Origin: Selaginella tamariscina
Taxonomy: Eukaryota > Streptophyta > Lycopodiopsida > Selaginellales > Selaginellaceae
DNA: 64,000 bases
Direction: 5' to 3'
Assembly: GCA_003024785.1 (NCBI GenBank)
Contig: PUQB01000094.1
Span: forward strand, 285,249-349,248
Shown one piece after another: positions 1 through 9,603 of the stretch; within the stretch, counting starts at the first letter, position 1, and every line of letters starts with the position of its first letter. The translations under genes were made by a program, and so were the position numbers. The notes below the pieces were generated by a model, which saw only the letters and a program-made list of their open reading frames with translations, ran no database searches and was not told the origin of the DNA.

Positions 1-1095
1 GGAATGTTCTTCGTAAGATCTATCAATGGGGTCGCTATTTCCGAGTAACCCTTTATGAATCTTCGATAATACCCTGTCAGACCAAGAAATGATCTAACTT
101 CATGCATGTCTTTTAAAGTCATCCACTCGGTAATAGCTTGAATTTTTTTTAGATCCATGGCAACTTTCCCACCTAAGATCAAGTATCCCAAGAAATCTAT
201 TTTGGTTTGACCAAATGCGCACTTGCTTTCTTTAGCATACAACTGGTTTTTCTCAACCTTTAAAACACTTTTTCTAAGTGTTCCACATGTTCCTCGATTG
301 TCGAACTGAAAATCAGAATGTCATCAATATACACCACTACGAACTCATCTAGTTAGTCTCTAAACACATCATCCATCTTTGTGCAAAACGTTGCTGGAGC
401 ATTGCACAACCCAAATGGCAAGACTAGAAACTCAAATGATCCATAACACGTTCAAAACCCTAAACCCTAAACCCTAATTTCAGGGACCCTGATCTCAAGT
501 CTATTCTTGAAAAATACTTTGCTTTTGATAGCCTATCAAATAAGTCGTCCACTCGTGGAAGAGGATACTTATTTTTGATAGTTATCGCGTTCAGCACTCA
601 ATAGTCCACACATTCGCATCGTACCATCCTTTTTCATTACAAACAAGATAGGTGCACCATACGGCGATCGATTAGGTTGAATGTGTCCTCGACCAATCAA
701 TTCTGTCAGCTGTCTCTTCAGTTCTACTAATTCTTGAGGATTCAACCGATATGGGGCTCTTGCCGATGGAGACGAACCTGGCAAAATCTCTATCCTGTGA
801 TCCACAACTCGATGTGGAGGTAACTTGGGCAGCAAGTCTTCTGGCAACACATTCTTATACATGTTCAAGACTTCCAAAATAGGTTCAGGAACATATTCTT
901 GACCATTTCCTATTTCGACTTCACCAGTATCCAAAACCATTGCAAGAAACACACGTTCCCAATGTCTAACTGCCTTACGCAACTGAGTTAAGGTAAGGAA
1001 CATAGGATTCCAATCCTTATTAGTTAGCATTTCCATTTTGAGCGTGGTCTTTCTAATGTCCTCTTATATGCTGCAAGTGTGATTCAATTATCTCC
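1..1095 (-). pseudogene. H copy 1 reverse transcriptase region (broken)
   Basis: An open stretch at 569-1036 reads through the N-terminal part of a Ty3/gypsy RT, with PHRVVDHRIEILPGSSP, PYRLNPQEL and SPYGAPILFVMKKDGTMRM. Continuing toward 1 the frame is lost, but [23 protein letters not shown] and DEFVVVYIDDILIFSS are readable, with the catalytic YIDD at about 320-345. The 456-476 segment is telomere-like DNA (CCCTAAA x3) sitting where about 20 RT codons should be. The enzyme would copy element RNA into DNA, but several stops make this copy non-functional. Confidence 0.85.
456..476. repeat. Interstitial telomere-like repeat (CCCTAAA)3 inside RT
   Basis: Three perfect plant-type telomere heptamers interrupt the RT coding region between the motifs DLRSG and YGSFEF. 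About 38 nt lie between those motifs, fewer than the roughly 55-60 nt expected in this enzyme. That suggests deletion plus filler DNA at a repaired break rather than simple insertion. Confidence 0.8.
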
Positions 1096-1099
1096 AGAA

Positions 1100-2673
1100 C
1101 CCCTCATTTCGATTACATGTTTATGGAACCATTCCATACCCAAACAAAGTCAAACCCTGTCATATTCAAGACAACTAAGTCTAGCTTATAGCCTTCCAAT
1201 CTTTAATTTGGATAGGAACTGCCCTTGCTATATTATTAGTATTTTGAGAACCTTTGTCAAAATTGATTTTTATTTCACACATCTTTATTACATCCAAATT
1301 CAACCGACGAGCTAGACTAGTCAATATGAAGTTGTATGTTGCTCCAGTATCGATCATCATTCAAACTCGGTCCCCTCGTATCCTTCCTGTCAAATATAAC
1401 AAAAGATCAGTTTTGTCTTGAATAGCGAATAAGGCAGGTTGTGTCTGGCACAACATTACCTCCTCTGACTCATCTTCTGGATCTTCATGCGTTTCTGGTT
1501 CAGCAACTTCCTCTTCTACCATCGCCTTGAAATGACCCGATTGTTGTGAGGGTGCCGACATTCTCTAGCAAAATGACCAGGCTTGTTACAAATGTGACAT
1601 GTACGAACCTCACCTGCGTATTGCGAGGGAGCAGACTTTGGAGCCGATCCTTGGCCTGCTGAGGAGGTGGTACGCTAACGGCTTTCAAGATCCGATGGGT
1701 CTAATGTATCTGAAAATTTGGAACTACCAACGAAGGAACTTGCACTTTGATTTGAAGGTGACTGATTCGGTCGTCTATCAATCTTCTAAACCCAGACTTT
1801 GGAAGAAAACTCTTCGGTTTGGTTTTGCTTCCTCCCTTTTGTACAAGTCTCTAACGACATGCCATAAGCAACCTTTTGAGCTGCCTCTTGACATTCTCGA
1901 TAGCTTGTTGGCTTGTACCTTAAGATTTCCCTTTGGCGTCTTCTCATTCAAGCTAGCCATGAAGCAACTTGAGCTTCATCATTGCTCATATTTGACACCA
2001 ATCGTTGTACACTCTCGAATCGATAAACGTGGTCCATTGACTTTCCCGAACTCCCTATTGACAAAGTGCCAGGTCAACACGCAATCGCAAACCGAGATCA
2101 TCCAGCATATACTGCTTTTTGATCTCCTTTTTCATGTGTTTCCAGCTGTTTTGGTATCCATGTTCACCTTTAACAATTCGCCACCAAGTCTTAGCTTCTT
2201 CTTTAAGAAATTGCTTGGACATGCAACCTTTTTGTCTTTCTCATGGACAGCCTCAAAATAGCTTTCCATATCATACAACCAGTCATCCAAAACCTTGTAA
2301 ATCCTTTGAACCCATGAAATTCAAAGGCTTTACTGGTTTGAATTTACTGGGACCTCTACCACCTACTTCGTCAAAGAATCTAATTCAAAGGAACCTGACT
2401 TTGAGTCATGCTTCTTCTTCTTTTTCCGTGTGTCTGCTTGAGAAACATCTGGCACTGTAGTATTCGTCGGAATCCAAACGGCAACATTATCAATTTGGTC
2501 ATTCAACCCCAAAATCCCCTCGAAGTTCGTTTAGGGCATCCATCATTATTTTTTGCCAACCAGGTCGTTGTCTAACTCTAGGGTCGACCTGGATCATCCT
2601 CATCCATCTCCTCATTTTGAGCCTCTACGATAGCCCTCTCTGCCTCAGGCTCTAGTTGCTTTCTTTTGTTCAT
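1100..2673 (-). pseudogene. H copy 1 gag and protease (broken)
   Basis: The likely gag ATG is at 2671-2673; its first residues (MNKRKQLEPEAERA) are shared with the plus-strand copy near 63725. A CX2CX4HX4C zinc knuckle (CHICNKPGHFAREC) reads at about 1558-1610, followed by an acidic linker. The aspartic protease motif DTGATYNFILTSLARR lies near 1310-1355. The order gag-PR-RT is normal for Ty3/gypsy. Early stops, including one about 30 codons after the ATG, show decay. Several plus-strand open frames over this interval look like shadows. Confidence 0.8.
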
Positions 2674-2976
2674 CGTATTGAACCCTAGTGTCAACACTCA
2701 GAGAATATGCTTGGAATATTCCCAATGTGAAACTGGAAACACCCTGCACAGGTTGTACACCCACACACATCAGCTTAAACCAGCATAAGACTTTCGGACA
2801 TACCTAGAATTTCACGCCGACTCACTGAGCAAGTGTTCTCCGAAGTTTGACAACTCATATGATCAAACTCTCTACACAGAATACAGACATGTCAATCGAA
2901 AGCAATAGAGTATAGAGTTATCTAATCATTGAAACACCCTACAACTTAAGGCAGTCCTACTGACCGCAGAGAACTT

Positions 2977-2988
2977 GCTCTGATACCA
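2977..2988 (-). promoter_or_regulatory. H copy 1 primer binding site (tRNA-iMet type)
   Basis: The minus strand reads TGGTATCAGAGC, the standard plant initiator-Met PBS, 2 nt inside the LTR end at 2991. This marks 2991 as the inner edge of the 5' LTR and contrasts with the non-TGG primer sites of elements A, B and the TRIM. Confidence 0.9.
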
Positions 2989-2990
2989 AT

Positions 2991-3193
2991 TGTCAGAGTT
3001 TTTACCTGGTGCCACAAAGGCAGCTTGCTAGGCCAACCTTGGAATCCCTTTTGGAAACCCCACAAAATCTAGTAAAATAATCATATTAGGACCCAAGCCC
3101 TAGGAACTCAAACCCCTAGCTGACTAAGTCCACGAACGAGACTCACCTTGTGAATCAGGATACACTGACTAGCCAAGCTTTAGGTGTCATTCC
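2991..3193 (-). repeat. H copy 1 5' LTR, inner (U5) fragment
   Basis: This is the 3' part of the H LTR on the minus strand, ending CTCTGACA. It aligns with 62761-62958 of the plus-strand copy. It is cut at 3193 by element A; the last five bases, ATTCC (3189-3193), are one copy of A's target-site duplication. Confidence 0.9.
3189..3193. repeat. Target site duplication of element A, left (ATTCC)
   Basis: ATTCC precedes the LTR terminus at 3194 and recurs at 9599-9603 just outside the other end. The uninterrupted H copy near 62750 carries this pentamer once (as GGAAT). Confidence 0.95.
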
Positions 3194-3835
3194 TGTCAAG
3201 CCAAATCCAGGAAACAGGAGAGAGCAGGATTCCAAGGACATGAAGGCTTGACTCAGGAACAGGACCGAGAGCAGGACAGGAACCAGGAATAGGAACAGGA
3301 CGGATCTAGGAGTAGGACAGGATTAGGATAGGATCCGGGAGCAAGACAGGAAAGCACAGGATAGGATCCGGGAGCAAAACAGGAACAGGACAGGATCCCG
3401 GAGCAGGACAGGATCCAGGAACAGGACAGGAAATAGGAGCGAGACAGGAACAGGACAGGAAACAAGACAAGACAAGATTGATCGTAGTAAGACTGGTGTT
3501 GATAGTAACTGATTGTACAACAATTAGGTCGGAGCTTTTATGCTCACAACTCCAAGAGCTAATCTAGGCATGCATGCAAAAGTGGTTGCATGCATGCAAA
3601 AGTGATTGCATGCATGCAGAGGCTAAGATGAGTCCACATGTCCCTTATCCTCTAGGCATATCCTGTGGCATATCCTGTAGGAATATCCTGCAACCGAATC
3701 CTGTGTCCGGAATCCTGGTAGGAGTATCCTGTAGGAAAATCCTGCAACCCATATCCTGTATCCGGAATCCTGTAGGAAAGTCCTGCAACCCATGTCCTGT
3801 ATCCGGAATCCTGTATTCTGTATCGGGTCGTGACA
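3194..3835 (-). repeat. Element A 3' LTR
   Basis: 642 bp, nearly identical to 8955-9598. On the minus strand it starts TGTCACGACCCG right after the purine tract and ends TTGACA. U3 has three roughly 40-bp tandem units built on ATTCCGGATACAGGA and three GCATGCATGC boxes. R-U5 is a pyrimidine-rich CCTGT leader. Short open frames inside it, such as one rich in LSCS/LFLD, are low-complexity artefacts. Confidence 0.95.
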
Positions 3836-3846
3836 GCACCTCCTCC

Positions 3847-6800
3847 CTAAAGACGAGTTCCACGAGTCTTGGGACCTGGTTTAGCAGGATAATGCCGATG
3901 GAAGGCAGCAACCTTGGAAGAAGCATGGAGTAAGTTGGATGCAGGTTCCCAAGTGCGATCAGTAGGCAGGTACCCTTTCCAATCCACCAAGTATTGGAGT
4001 TGGTGACGATGAAGACGAGAGTCAAGGATGGCTGCGACTTCGTACTCAGGTTCCGTGTCAATGACCACAGGAGGGGGAGGAGAAGAAACACGACCAGGAA
4101 GAGAAGAAGGATGATACGGCTCCAACAAAGAGGTGTGAAACACAGGATGAAGTTTCACCGTGGATGGTAACTCGAGTCGGAAAGCTACAGGATTTACCTC
4201 CGCCACGATCCTATAAGGGCCCAATCGTTGAAAATCCAACTTAGAAGAAGGCCTGTTGGTGCGAATGTGTCGACGAAGAAGCCACACGAGATCACCAATC
4301 TTGTATGCAGGTGCCGGCTGTCGGTGAGCATCAGCATGATGCTTGTATCGTTCCTGTGCCTGTTGAAGATGAACCTGGAGATCATCCTGTACCTGCCGAA
4401 GATGCTGAAGACGATCCTGTACTGCAGGAGCGGAAGAAGGAGAAGCGGTAGGAGCAAAGTCAAAACGTGGATGGTGGCCTGTAAGAGCAAAGAAAGGTGT
4501 CTGTCCTGTAGATGCGTGGATGGAGTTGTTGTAGGCAAACTCTGCCATTGGAAGGAGGTCCAACCAGTTGTCCTGCTGGTAACTGATGAAGCAACGAAGA
4601 TACTGTTCTAAGGTCTGAATTGTGCGTTCGGACTGCCCATCGGTTTGTGGGTGATATCCTGAAGAAAGATCCGCTTTGACCTGTAGACTCCGAAGAAGCT
4701 CTCGCCAAAACTTGGACATGAATTGTGGACCTCGATCGGAAACAATGCTCTCAGGAAGACCATGATGTCGGAACACCTCGCGGATCACCAACTCGGCAGT
4801 TGTCTGACCTGTAGCTGTCTTGTTGCAGGGTAGGAAATGAGCCTGCTTGGTGAAACGGTCAACCACCACAAGAACTGCATCAAATCCACGGGAAGGAGGA
4901 AGATCTGTGAGGAAATCCATAGAAATGGATCTCCAAGGAGCAGACGGAACAGGAAGAGGACGAAGAAGACCAGAGGGTGCATGATGAGGCATCTTCGACC
5001 TGCTACAAGTGTCACAACTCCGTACAAACCTCTCCACAAAACCTCGCAACCCAGGCCACCAATAGTTGCGAGTCACCAATTCCACTGTCTTGGCCACACC
5101 AAAATGTCCTGTAGCCGGGGTATCATGACAATCCTGTACCACACGAGTCCTAGAAATACCAACAGGAACGTACAGGAGACCTTCCCGGTACAGGAGTCCA
5201 TCCTGTATGGTGAATAGGTTGTAGTCTGGACGGGAACTGGAGGAAGAGGAACTTGCAACGTCAGGATGAATGTGTGAGAACACATTCTTTCCCAAGTCGT
5301 CTGTAGGCAACTGCGAACGAACGTCCTGTAGGAGTGTTGAATTTGCTGGAGCCTGATGAACCTGCAGTGCCGCAAGCCGGAAACGATCAGGACCCAACAA
5401 CACTTGCCTTTGACCGTCAAATGCAGGATCGCCCGGGCTTGGTGCAAGGTAAGAGCGCCTAGACAATGCGTCCGCCTTGCCATTCCGAAAGCCGGGCCTG
5501 TAGACGATGACGAAGTCAAAACGTGATAGGAACTCTGCCCACCTAGCCTGTCGCCGACTGAGGACCCGAGCCGTTTGAAAGTACTCCAGGTTCTTGTGAT
5601 CCGTAAGAACTTGTACAGGATGTGCAGCACCTTCCAGGAAATGCCGCCATTCCTCAAACGAATCCACAATGGCCTTGAGTTCCTTGTCATGAATCTCGTA
5701 GTTGATCTCCGCCGACAGGAACTTACGAGAGTGAAAGGCTACAGGATGAAGCAACTTGTCCTCTCCAACTTGCGATAGGACGGATCCTACTGCAAAATCC
5801 GAGGCATCTGCTTCAATGAAGAAAGGATGAGAAGGGTCAGGATGTGCTAAAATCGGAGCTGTCGTGAAAACGTCCTTGAGTGTTGTGAACGCGTGTTCCG
5901 CCTTGTCGGACCAAGAGAAAAGTCCTGTGCGCTTGGTGAGTTCTGTGAGTGGAAGTACACGCTTGGAGAAGTCCTGTATGAACCGCCTGTAGAAGTTTGC
6001 AAAGCCAAGGAAACATTGTACATCTCGTACCGACTTGGGCCTCTCCCACTCCACGATGGTCTTCACCTTGTGCATGTCCATGGAAACGCCAGCAGGAGAG
6101 ACGATGTAGCCCAAGAACTCCACCGAATCCCTATCGAAAAAACACTTCTCCAACTTCGCGTACAGGCCATGCTCGCGAAGCCGCTCTAAAACTAGTCGTA
6201 CATGCTTGTCATGTGCCGCCTGGTCCTTGGAGAAAATCAAGATGTCGTCGAGGTAGATCACCACAAACTGGTCCAAGAAGTCACGGAAAATGTCGTTCAC
6301 CATGTGTTGGAATACAGCTGGGGCATTGGTAAGGCCGAAAGGCATTACCGTGTACTCAAAATGTCCATACCTTGTACGAAAGGCAGTCTTCCACTCATCG
6401 CCGGGACGAATCCGTACAAGGTTGTAGGCTCCTCGTAAGTCGATCTTCGTGAACACCTTTGCCCCTCGCAGCCGATCGAGAAGTTCCGGGATCAATGGCA
6501 ACGGATACCGATTCCGAATGGTGACTTGATTCAAACCCCTGTAGTCCACCACCAAACGTAAACTCCCATCCTTCTTCTTGACAAAGAAGATAGGAGCTCC
6601 TGCAGGGGACTTTGAGTGACGAATGAAGCCGGATCCTAAGTTGTCCTCGATGTATTGACGAAGAACCTCCAACTCTGTGGGTGACAATGCATAGATCGGT
6701 CCGAATGGTGGAGTCTTTCCTTCCGCAAGATCAATAGGACAGTCGTAGGACCTGTGAACAGGAAGAACTGCAGCCTTGTGCTTGTCAAAAACGTCCTTAA

Positions 6801-7872
6801 AGTCGTGGTACTTGGATGGTAGGGAAGAAGGAGGAGAAGGAGAAGGAGAAGGAGAAAAAACAGGGGAGTCGGATACAGGAAAGGTAGGAGAGGACGTAGG
6901 AGTTACTTGAAAAGCAAAAAGGTGGAAGGGGGCAGGATCAGTGGCGAGTTCATGCATGGTAGTGGTAAGAACTCGGAGAGGAGAAGGAGGGAGCTGTGAC
7001 TGAAAAAGAGGAAGGATCTTGGGGGATGGAACAGAGGCAGGGTAACAGAAAGAAGCAGGATTGGAAAAAACCTGTGTGGTTGTTGATGAGTGTACAGGAT
7101 TGGAAGAATCCTGTACAGGACACCGTGAGTGTACAGGATTGGAAGAATCCTGTACAGGAGTCCGTGGTTGCGCAAGAGTGGAAGAAGCCTGCGAATGTGC
7201 TGACGAATCAACAGGAGGTGGATCCTGTTGAGGAGGAACCTTCGACACTGATACAGGATTGGAAGAACCCTGTACAGGACACCGCAAACTTACAGGAATG
7301 GGGAGAGCCTGCGGATGTGCTGAGGAACTGCCATGAGGTGAATCCTGTCGAGGAGGAGTCTTCAACACTGGTACAGGAACAGGTACGGTCAATCCTGTAG
7401 CTTGTACTGCCTCAGATACTAAGGATGTATCCTGCACGCAGGAAGGTACAGGATTGATCCTAGAAGTTGGAGAGGAAAACGTGAGTGTCCTAGACCTCCA
7501 GTCGATCTGCGGATTTGCAACAACGAACCATGGCATGCCCAAAATGATGGGAGTCGACCGAGTCTTGATCAAGTTGAAGGAAATTGAACAGTTGAATGTG
7601 CCATACCTGCAGGAGAGAGGTTCGGTAGCATGGGTAACTGCACCGGAAGCAATTAGACGCCCATCGGCCACCTCTACAGGAACTGCACGCTTCAACTTCA
7701 CCACCGAAATGCCATGTTGAGTTGCAAACGTGTCATCCATGAAGCATGCATTTGCACCAGTGTCTAACAAGGCAAACTCCATGAGCTCTCGATTATTAAG
7801 ATGAATGTGTACAGGAAACTTAAGTGACGGGATGGTATGAGCAGCACCAATGGAGCCTGCACCTACGTCCAA
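3847..7872 (-). CDS. pol: Element A pol polyprotein (PR-RT-RNaseH-IN-chromodomain)
   Basis: 1341 aa from a TTG at 7872; the frame is really entered from gag, being open back to just before the gag stop. Domains by residue: protease DTGA near 36; a Pro/Ser linker with repeated VQDSSNPV near 200-290; RT about 390-570 with YLDD near 540; RNase H about 680-800 (EADAS, TDHKN); integrase HHCC zinc site 915-960 and DDE core with D near 985 (SMDFLTD), D near 1045 (SDRGPQF), E near 1080 (GQSERT). Then comes a GPY/F module near 1220 (LGPYRIV) and a chromodomain 1275-1320 with the aromatic cage (EYEVAAIL, YLVDWKGY, RTWEP). Together these cover maturation, reverse transcription and chromatin-guided integration. 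There are no internal stops, so this copy may be competent. Confidence 0.95.
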   Translation of the reverse strand: MDVGAGSIGAAHTIPSLKFPVHIHLNNRELMEFALLDTGANACFMDDTFATQHGISVVKLKRAVPVEVADGRLIASGAVTHATEPLSCRYGTFNCSISFNLIKTRSTPIILGMPWFVVANPQIDWRSRTLTFSSPTSRINPVPSCVQDTSLVSEAVQATGLTVPVPVPVLKTPPRQDSPHGSSSAHPQALPIPVSLRCPVQGSSNPVSVSKVPPQQDPPPVDSSAHSQASSTLAQPRTPVQDSSNPVHSRCPVQDSSNPVHSSTTTQVFSNPASFCYPASVPSPKILPLFQSQLPPSPLRVLTTTMHELATDPAPFHLFAFQVTPTSSPTFPVSDSPVFSPSPSPSPPSSLPSKYHDFKDVFDKHKAAVLPVHRSYDCPIDLAEGKTPPFGPIYALSPTELEVLRQYIEDNLGSGFIRHSKSPAGAPIFFVKKKDGSLRLVVDYRGLNQVTIRNRYPLPLIPELLDRLRGAKVFTKIDLRGAYNLVRIRPGDEWKTAFRTRYGHFEYTVMPFGLTNAPAVFQHMVNDIFRDFLDQFVVIYLDDILIFSKDQAAHDKHVRLVLERLREHGLYAKLEKCFFDRDSVEFLGYIVSPAGVSMDMHKVKTIVEWERPKSVRDVQCFLGFANFYRRFIQDFSKRVLPLTELTKRTGLFSWSDKAEHAFTTLKDVFTTAPILAHPDPSHPFFIEADASDFAVGSVLSQVGEDKLLHPVAFHSRKFLSAEINYEIHDKELKAIVDSFEEWRHFLEGAAHPVQVLTDHKNLEYFQTARVLSRRQARWAEFLSRFDFVIVYRPGFRNGKADALSRRSYLAPSPGDPAFDGQRQVLLGPDRFRLAALQVHQAPANSTLLQDVRSQLPTDDLGKNVFSHIHPDVASSSSSSSRPDYNLFTIQDGLLYREGLLYVPVGISRTRVVQDCHDTPATGHFGVAKTVELVTRNYWWPGLRGFVERFVRSCDTCSRSKMPHHAPSGLLRPLPVPSAPWRSISMDFLTDLPPSRGFDAVLVVVDRFTKQAHFLPCNKTATGQTTAELVIREVFRHHGLPESIVSDRGPQFMSKFWRELLRSLQVKADLSSGYHPQTDGQSERTIQTLEQYLRCFISYQQDNWLDLLPMAEFAYNNSIHASTGQTPFFALTGHHPRFDFAPTASPSSAPAVQDRLQHLRQVQDDLQVHLQQAQERYKHHADAHRQPAPAYKIGDLVWLLRRHIRTNRPSSKLDFQRLGPYRIVAEVNPVAFRLELPSTVKLHPVFHTSLLEPYHPSSLPGRVSSPPPPVVIDTEPEYEVAAILDSRLHRHQLQYLVDWKGYLPTDRTWEPASNLLHASSKVAAFHRHYPAKPGPKTRGTRL

Positions 7873-7883
7873 CTTCGCGGCTC

Positions 7884-8861
7884 CTAGACGAAGTGGACAT
7901 TGGAGTTTTCCGACTGAACTTCGGCTTCGACTTCACGCGTCTTGAAGTTCCTGGCTTTAATAGGACAATCTGCCACCTTGTGTCCTGCTCCACCACAATA
8001 CAAGCACAGGTTCTCACTGCGACGACGTTGCTTCTCGGCAGCGGAAAGAGAGCCACGCTTGGATTTCTCAACCTCCATAGGAACTACTCCAGAAGGTGGT
8101 GCAGGAACATGTACCACAGCTGTAGGATTGGTTTGCAGGAACTGTTGACGGGATCTTTCCTGACGACGCTCGAACAAACGGTTGTCGCAACGAACAGCTT
8201 GTTGCATGATCTCCGCTAATGTTTGGGCATCCGGTAACGTAAGGAGAAGGTCCTTCACGTCGTCCCTCAACCCAAAACGGAAGTGTTCGATCAATGCAGT
8301 CTCGTCCCATGGAATGTTCGTGCAAAGTTGCTGAAATTCGGATGCATAGACGGAAGCTGGTCGGGATCCTTGAGTGAGCTTCCGTAACTTCGTGCATGCA
8401 GAACGGTACTTATCAGGATCTCCAAAACAGGCTTCAAAGGCAGCCACGAAACCTTCAAAGTCTTCCATCAGTGGATCGTCACGCTCCAGCAAGGGGGCAA
8501 CCCAAGCCCGTGGAGATCCACTTAGTAAGGATGCCAAAAGACCCACCTTTTGAGCATCAGTCGAGTAGCGCCGTGGTTGCATACGGATCAAGAGTCGGAT
8601 CTGATTCAGGAAACCTTGGAAATCGGCACGATTACCACTGAACTTCTCTGGCATGCTAACCTTCGGCTCCGAAGAAAAGTTTGATGAAGAGGAAACCACC
8701 GATGCCTGGGAGAGAGCCTGCGCAGCAGCCTTGGAGGATGCATCAGCAGCTGCATGTGCCGCAGTGGTGGAACCTTGCAGGTCGGTGACCACTTGGCGCA
8801 AAGTGGCCAGCTCATGAAGTAGCATTTGGTGCTCGTGTTGAAAATGCTCAAAATCAGCCAT
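7884..8861 (-). CDS. gag: Element A gag (capsid and nucleocapsid)
   Basis: 325 aa starting ATG at 8861, about 80 nt downstream of the PBS. The N-terminus has a heptad-rich helical stretch and an Ala-rich linker (residues 10-65). The capsid core begins at PEKFSGNRADFQGFLNQI and continues through LASLLSGSPRAWVAPLLERDD and FEACFGDPDKY, the retrotransposon-gag fold also seen in vertebrate sushi-type and fungal elements. A CCHC knuckle (CLYCGGAGHKVADC) lies near 290-304. It would form the particle and bind RNA. Its stop is followed by pol in the -1 frame; the two frames overlap by about 49 nt. Confidence 0.95.
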   Translation of the reverse strand: MADFEHFQHEHQMLLHELATLRQVVTDLQGSTTAAHAAADASSKAAAQALSQASVVSSSSNFSSEPKVSMPEKFSGNRADFQGFLNQIRLLIRMQPRRYSTDAQKVGLLASLLSGSPRAWVAPLLERDDPLMEDFEGFVAAFEACFGDPDKYRSACTKLRKLTQGSRPASVYASEFQQLCTNIPWDETALIEHFRFGLRDDVKDLLLTLPDAQTLAEIMQQAVRCDNRLFERRQERSRQQFLQTNPTAVVHVPAPPSGVVPMEVEKSKRGSLSAAEKQRRRSENLCLYCGGAGHKVADCPIKARNFKTREVEAEVQSENSNVHFV

Positions 8862-8939
8862 GATCTAGGAAAGAAAAAAGGAGGAAAATGAAGGAAAGGA
8901 ATCAAGAAAAAGGTAGCTGGAAAACGGAGAACTATGAAG

Positions 8940-8954
8940 CAGTTACTATCAAAC
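8940..8954 (-). promoter_or_regulatory. Element A primer binding site, self-complementary type
   Basis: Directly inside the 5' LTR (ends 8955) the minus strand reads GTTTGATAGTAACTG. There is no TGG, so no tRNA 3' CCA can pair. Its last 11 nt are the exact complement of CAGTTACTATC in the element's own LTR (9264-9274), about 27-30 nt downstream of the TATA-like box at 9299-9304. Confidence 0.75.
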
Positions 8955-9598
8955 TGTCAAGCCACGATCCAGGAAACAGGAAGAGAGCAGGATTCCAAGG
9001 ACATGAAGGCTTGACTCAGGAACAGGACCGAGAGCAGGACAGGAACCAGGAATAGGAACAGGACGGATCTAGGAGTAGGACAGGATTAGGATAGGATCCG
9101 GGAGCAAGACAGGAAAGCACAGGATAGGATCCGGGAGCAAAACAGGAACAGGACAGGATCCCGGAGCAGGACAGGATCCAGGAACAGGACAGGAAATAGG
9201 AGCGAGACAGGAACAGGACAGGAAACAAGACAAGACAAGATTGATCGTAGTAAGACTGGTGTTGATAGTAACTGATTGTACAACAATTAGGTCGGAGCTT
9301 TTATGCTCACAACTCCAAGAGCTAATCTAGGCATGCATGCAAAAGTGGTTGCATGCATGCAAAAGTGATTGCATGCATGCAGAGGCTAAGATGAGTCCAC
9401 ATGTCCCTTATCCTCTAGGCATATCCTGTGGCATATCCTGTAGGAATATCCTGCAACCGAATCCTGTGTCCGGAATCCTGGTAGGAGTATCCTGTAGGAA
9501 AATCCTGCAACCCATATCCTGTATCCGGAATCCTGTAGGAAAGTCCTGCAACCCATGTCCTGTATCCGGAATCCTGTATTCTGTATCGGGTCGTGACA
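8955..9598 (-). repeat. Element A 5' LTR
   Basis: 644 bp. On the minus strand the order is: TGTCACGACC; three roughly 40-bp U3 repeats; three RY boxes; ATAAAA (9299-9304); predicted R start at 9274 (CAGTTACTATC); a pyrimidine-rich leader with many CCTGT units; and the end TTGACA. It differs from the 3' LTR mainly by small changes in the last 30 bp. Confidence 0.95.
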
Positions 9599-9603
9599 AT
9601 TCC
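9599..9603. repeat. Target site duplication of element A, right (ATTCC)
   Basis: Matches 3189-3193. The H LTR sequence continues immediately after it. Confidence 0.95.

Larger units (their letters stand above)
3194..9598 (-). mobile_element. Chromovirus A: intact self-primed-type Ty3/gypsy element
   Basis: It is a complete 6.4-kb element with two near-identical 642/644-bp LTRs (TGTCACGACC...CTTGACA), a 5-bp TSD, gag (325 aa) and pol (1341 aa) without stops, and a C-terminal chromodomain. The LTRs differ almost only at the extreme U5 end, so insertion was recent. It sits in the H LTR in the same orientation. Element B (11833-18218) is a sister copy in opposite orientation 2.2 kb away. The PBS lacks TGG and instead matches the element's own LTR. 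Family: chromodomain-bearing Metaviridae; closer placement (Tcn1-like or other) needs a tree. Confidence 0.95.

Noticed and set aside
1599..2261. 220-aa plus-strand gene
   Set aside because: Antisense to the decayed H gag; no recognisable domain, and the gag reading is supported by the second copy.
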